A stretch of DNA of 64,000 nucleotides from Flavobacteriaceae bacterium CRH (lineage in GTDB: Bacteria > Bacteroidota > Bacteroidia > Flavobacteriales > Flavobacteriaceae): assembly GCA_001507425.1 (NCBI GenBank), contig LMAJ01000018.1, positions 1 to 64,000 on the forward strand, written 5' to 3'. Below, piece after piece: positions 60,701 to 64,000 of the stretch (position 1 is the stretch's first letter; every line of letters begins with the position of its first letter). The translations under genes were made by a program, and so were the position numbers. The notes beneath the pieces are model-generated. The model was not told where the DNA came from. It saw nothing but the letters and a program-made list of their open reading frames with translations, and did not search any database.

Positions 60701-61381
60701 TTATTCAGCTATTTTTTTTAATGCTTTTACATTTTTAAGCACAATTTTTTTTCCGATCAATTCTATTAATTCTAATTTATTAAAATCAGATAATAGGCGA
60801 ATACAGCTTTCGGTTGCAGTTCCAATCATTCCCGCTAATTCCTCTCTCGTAAGCTGAACTTTTAAAGTATTATCTGTATTCTCGCCAAACGTATGGTGCA
60901 AATACAATAAAGTTTCTGCTAATCGTTGTTTTACTGTTTTTTGAGCCAATGCAATTTTGTCATTTTCAGATTCTTTTAAATCCTCACAAACAGTTTGCAT
61001 CAGGTTCATTGAGAACTGATTGTTGTTGTTGAAAAAGTTGATAATCTCAGATTTTGGAATAAAGCAAACCTCCATGTCAGCAATAGCTTTTGCAGATAAG
61101 TTGGCAGGTTCGTTACTGATCATAGAACGCTGTCCTAAAAGCTCTCCTGACTTAACTAATTTTACAATCTGGTCTTTTCCGTTCGCACTAAGTTTAGAAA
61201 GTTTTCCAACACCATCTTTTACACAAAAAACGCCGTTAGTTACTTCGCCCTCTTCAAAAATAGCATCCCCCTTTTTTATCTTGTAAGTTGTTTTGCTGTT
61301 GGCTAGTTTTAATACTTCATCTTTGGTTAGAGCTTTCAAAGAAGTTAGTTGGCGAACGATACATTGATCACATTTATTCAT
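60701..61381 (-). CDS. Crp/Fnr-family transcriptional regulator
   Basis: The ATG at 61381 is preferred over 61399 because MNKCDQCIVRQLTSLKALT is the usual start of this group. The 226-residue product has an N-terminal cysteine pair (C4, C7), a cNMP-like beta-barrel (about 25-120) and a C-terminal winged helix (about 150-215) with LTREELAGMIGTATESCIRL. The CxxC start may sense oxygen, as in FNR. It is divergent from the ccoI-like gene, and an inverted repeat lies between them. Confidence 0.87.
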   Translation of the reverse strand: MNKCDQCIVRQLTSLKALTKDEVLKLANSKTTYKIKKGDAIFEEGEVTNGVFCVKDGVGKLSKLSANGKDQIVKLVKSGELLGQRSMISNEPANLSAKAIADMEVCFIPKSEIINFFNNNNQFSMNLMQTVCEDLKESENDKIALAQKTVKQRLAETLLYLHHTFGENTDNTLKVQLTREELAGMIGTATESCIRLLSDFNKLELIELIGKKIVLKNVKALKKIAE

Positions 61382-61516
61382 GACAATAATTTTGAGCAAA
61401 ATTAACCATTATTCACATCTTAAAGCATAATAGTTTCAGAAAAAAACAAGAAATAATCTAAATAATAAAATTGTATTTTTTATTTTCAGTAAATTAGAAT
61501 CATAATTTATTAAAGC

Positions 61517-61530
61517 ATGATAAATGTCAT
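61517..61530. promoter_or_regulatory. candidate FNR-type operator between divergent genes
   Basis: atgataaatgtcat is an imperfect inverted repeat (ATGA-N6-TCAT), close in size and composition to FNR/CRP sites (TTGAT-N4-ATCAA or TGATN6TCA). It lies in the 200-base region between the regulator and the copper ATPase. Confidence 0.4.
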
Positions 61531-61583
61531 ACTTATAGTTTTTTATAATTTATAAACTTTGCACAAGTTAAAAAAAACAAGTT

Positions 61584-63971
61584 ATGAGCGAGCAAGGTTG
61601 TTTTCATTGCGGTTTAACCATTGCTAAAAATGAAGAAATCAATTTTGATGAGAAAAAGTTTTGCTGTAATGGATGTAAAACAGTTTACGAAATTTTTAGT
61701 CTTCATGATCTGACTTGCTATTATGACTTTGAAAAATCACCAGGAGCAACTCCACAAGATATTCAGGGTAAATATGACTTTCTTGATAGCGAAGCCATAT
61801 TGTCAAAAGTTTTGGAGTTTCAAGAAGGAAATACAGCAATTGTATCTCTAAATATTCCACACATTCATTGCAGTTCTTGTATCTGGATTCTGGAAAATCT
61901 TAATAAATTACAATCAGGTATCAATATTTCTCAGGTTAATTTTCCCGAAAAAAAAGTACGAATTACTTATAATTCTGATCTGGTTTCACTTAAAAATATT
62001 GCTTATAGGTTAAGTTCAATTGGCTATGAACCTTATATTAGTTTAGAAAATTATGAAACAGGAAAAACCAATGTTGATCGAACTCTGACTTATAAATTAG
62101 GGGTTGCATTTTTTTGTTTTGGAAATATCATGCTGCTCTCATTTCCTGAATATTTCGAAATAAAAGAATTTTGGCTTGATAATTACAAACCATTTTTTAG
62201 AGCTTTAATTTTTGTTTTATCGTTGCCAAGTTTCTTATACTCAGCAAGCGGTTATTACGTCTCGGCATATAAAAGTATAAAATCTAAAATGCTCAATATT
62301 GATATTCCTATTGCGTTAGGGATTATAGTAATGTTTATTCGAAGCACATTTGATATGCTTATGGATTATGGACCTGGTTTTTTCGACAGCTTAACAGGTT
62401 TGGTTTTCTTTATGTTACTCGGAAAAATGTTTCAAATCAAAACCTATAGTTTTTTAAGTTTTGAAAGAGATTTTAAATCCTATTTTCCAATTGCCGTTAC
62501 GAGAATTAATCAAGATACCTCTGAAGAAAGTGTGCCTGTTTACGATATCTTAAAAGGAAACAGATTATTGATTAGAAATCAGGAATTAATTCCCGTTGAT
62601 GGTATTTTAATAAGTGAAAAAGCTGAAATTGATTATAGCTTTGTTACCGGAGAAGCGATTCCGATAGCTAAAAATTCTGGAGATAAAGTATTTGCAGGAG
62701 GAAAACAAATTGGAAAAGTCATTGAAATGGAGGTATTGCATTCTGTTTCTCAAAGTTACCTCACGCAACTGTGGAGCAATGAAATTTTTCAGAAAAATGT
62801 ACTGCAAAAACATAAAACAATTACAGACACCATAAGTAGATATTTTACGCCAATATTATTGCTAATTGCTTTTGCAGGTTTTGGTTATTGGATATTTATT
62901 GACGCCAACAAAGCTTTTAATGTTTTTACCGCAGTATTAATTGTGGCTTGTCCTTGTGCACTGGCATTAACAGCGCCGTTTACTTTTGGAAATATTTTAC
63001 GAATTTTAGGAAAACAAAAGTTATATCTTAAAAATGCATTGGTAATCGAACAATTAGCCAAAGTAGACACTATAGTTTTTGACAAAACCGGAACGATAAC
63101 TACCCATAAAAAAGCGAATATTACTTATGAAGGTACTATAATTTCAGAAGAAAATACGATACTTATAAAAAATGTACTTCGCGGTTCAAATCATCCGTTA
63201 AGCAGAATGCTTTATGACTTTTTAACTGAAACAAAGAAAATTAAAATAGATGATTTTCAGGAAATAACCGGAAAAGGAATTCAGGCTTTTGTTGAAAATA
63301 AACAAATTATAATTGGTTCTTCTTCATTTGTTGAAGCTCCGGTTTCAGACTTATCCGAAATAGAAACAACTTCACTTCACATCAAAATTAATGATATTTA
63401 TTACGGAAGATTCAACTTTAAAAACCAATATCGTGAAGGCCTTGAAGAGTTGTTTGTGAAACTCAGTAAAAGCTATCAAATCAAAATATTGTCAGGAGAC
63501 AATGATGGAGAAAGAGCAAATCTTGAAGCTCTTTTGCCAAAAAACACACAGCTTATTTTTAATCAGAAACCCGAACAAAAATTACAGTTTATAAAATCAC
63601 TACAAGAAATTGGACAAAATGTAATGATGGTTGGTGATGGTTTAAACGATGCAGGAGCTTTAGCGCAAAGTAATGTTGGAATCTCAATTTCTGAGAATGT
63701 CAATGTTTTTTCTCCTGCCTGCGATGCTATTTTAGATGCAAGTGAGTTCTCAAAACTCGATTATTTTTTAAAATTATCGCATAAATCAATTGCAATAATA
63801 AAAATGAGTTTTGCCTTGTCGCTGCTCTATAATATTGTAGGGCTCTCCTTTGCAATTACAGGAAATTTACTTCCATTAGTGGCAGCTATTATTATGCCTT
63901 TAAGTACAATTACTATAGTAAGTTTTGTAACTATTATGGCTAACTACTTAAGCGTCAGAAAATTAAAGTAG
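61584..63971 (+). CDS. ccoI: CcoI/FixI-type copper-translocating P-type ATPase
   Basis: The 795-residue product begins with a metal-finger domain (C6, C9 and C27, C28, C31: CFHCG and FCCNGC), typical of CcoI/FixI. A heavy-metal-binding domain with HCSSC (C96, C99) follows. The membrane core has the transport motif CPC (C456, C458), the phosphorylated Asp in DKTGTIT (D500) and GDGLNDAGAL (about 683). This subgroup supplies copper to cbb3 cytochrome oxidase. Its divergent neighbour is an FNR-like regulator. Cco oxidase genes are expected beyond the window. Confidence 0.9.
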   Translation: MSEQGCFHCGLTIAKNEEINFDEKKFCCNGCKTVYEIFSLHDLTCYYDFEKSPGATPQDIQGKYDFLDSEAILSKVLEFQEGNTAIVSLNIPHIHCSSCIWILENLNKLQSGINISQVNFPEKKVRITYNSDLVSLKNIAYRLSSIGYEPYISLENYETGKTNVDRTLTYKLGVAFFCFGNIMLLSFPEYFEIKEFWLDNYKPFFRALIFVLSLPSFLYSASGYYVSAYKSIKSKMLNIDIPIALGIIVMFIRSTFDMLMDYGPGFFDSLTGLVFFMLLGKMFQIKTYSFLSFERDFKSYFPIAVTRINQDTSEESVPVYDILKGNRLLIRNQELIPVDGILISEKAEIDYSFVTGEAIPIAKNSGDKVFAGGKQIGKVIEMEVLHSVSQSYLTQLWSNEIFQKNVLQKHKTITDTISRYFTPILLLIAFAGFGYWIFIDANKAFNVFTAVLIVACPCALALTAPFTFGNILRILGKQKLYLKNALVIEQLAKVDTIVFDKTGTITTHKKANITYEGTIISEENTILIKNVLRGSNHPLSRMLYDFLTETKKIKIDDFQEITGKGIQAFVENKQIIIGSSSFVEAPVSDLSEIETTSLHIKINDIYYGRFNFKNQYREGLEELFVKLSKSYQIKILSGDNDGERANLEALLPKNTQLIFNQKPEQKLQFIKSLQEIGQNVMMVGDGLNDAGALAQSNVGISISENVNVFSPACDAILDASEFSKLDYFLKLSHKSIAIIKMSFALSLLYNIVGLSFAITGNLLPLVAAIIMPLSTITIVSFVTIMANYLSVRKLK

Positions 63972-64000
63972 GTTTTTTGTTGCATTAAAGAATTTTTTAG

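Overview
The window comes from a low-GC member of the Bacteroidetes, most likely a Flavobacterium. The evidence is the AT-rich base use, the near absence of classical Shine-Dalgarno sequences, promoters of the TTG-N17/18-TAnnTTTG type, a contact-dependent type VI secretion gene set of the Bacteroidetes kind (T6SSiii), and many families that are characteristic of flavobacteria (DUF6048, DUF6452, DUF5606, a CcoI-type copper ATPase facing an FNR-like regulator). No rRNA, tRNA, CRISPR array or transposase was seen.

Region 1 (1-13629) is a T6SS effector/immunity island. It opens with the 3' part of vgrG, followed by a putative zinc metalloprotease effector (889-2403) and a lipoprotein that is probably its immunity protein (2407-3093). 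It closes with tssF (11753-13591) and a strong terminator. Between these lie about 8.6 kb of visibly more AT-rich DNA: small lipoproteins, tiny membrane proteins and many broken copies of the same families. At least three intact paralogous lipoproteins (2407, 4183, 6255) and two relics (7839, 10427) form one family. A second lipoprotein family survives only as pseudogenes (5466-6243, 8822-9016, plus a 3' scar at 8050-8076). A small membrane protein occurs once intact (9355-9558) and once frameshifted (3093-3300). Two relic effector C-termini (3702-3865; 4880-5469) sit directly upstream of putative immunity genes. The region reads as an archive of acquired and decaying immunity modules between two T6SS structural genes.

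Region 2 (13756-41327) is ordinary flavobacterial chromosome. It holds an exonuclease plus a CBS/DUF294 regulator pair, murQ, an AraC-type regulator, a TonB-dependent receptor, a ZIP transporter, RNA methyltransferases including rlmD, an Asp/Glu racemase, a histidine kinase, the cysteine pair cysE-cysM, an Smr protein, a cysteine desulfurase and a TsaC/Sua5 protein. Several spacers here are built from short repetitive words (such as tttgcg, caaaggt, cctgaaa, attcgtg).

Region 3 (41499-50674) is a lipopolysaccharide core/glycan cluster: a two-domain glycosyltransferase, a DUF5672 protein, a LPS-core kinase-like protein, a heptosyltransferase-like GT9, three WaaE/KdtX-like GT2 enzymes (two of them close tandem paralogues around a polysaccharide deacetylase), and two gene relics in the spacers.

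Region 4 (50688-63971) is housekeeping: dapD, a PAS protein, a RelE/ParE-type toxin-antitoxin pair, ruvX, mqo, a FUSC-family membrane protein, def, a DUF5606 protein, an alpha-carbonic anhydrase lipoprotein, mazG, and an FNR-like regulator divergent from a CcoI-type copper ATPase, which suggests that cbb3 oxidase assembly genes follow outside the window.
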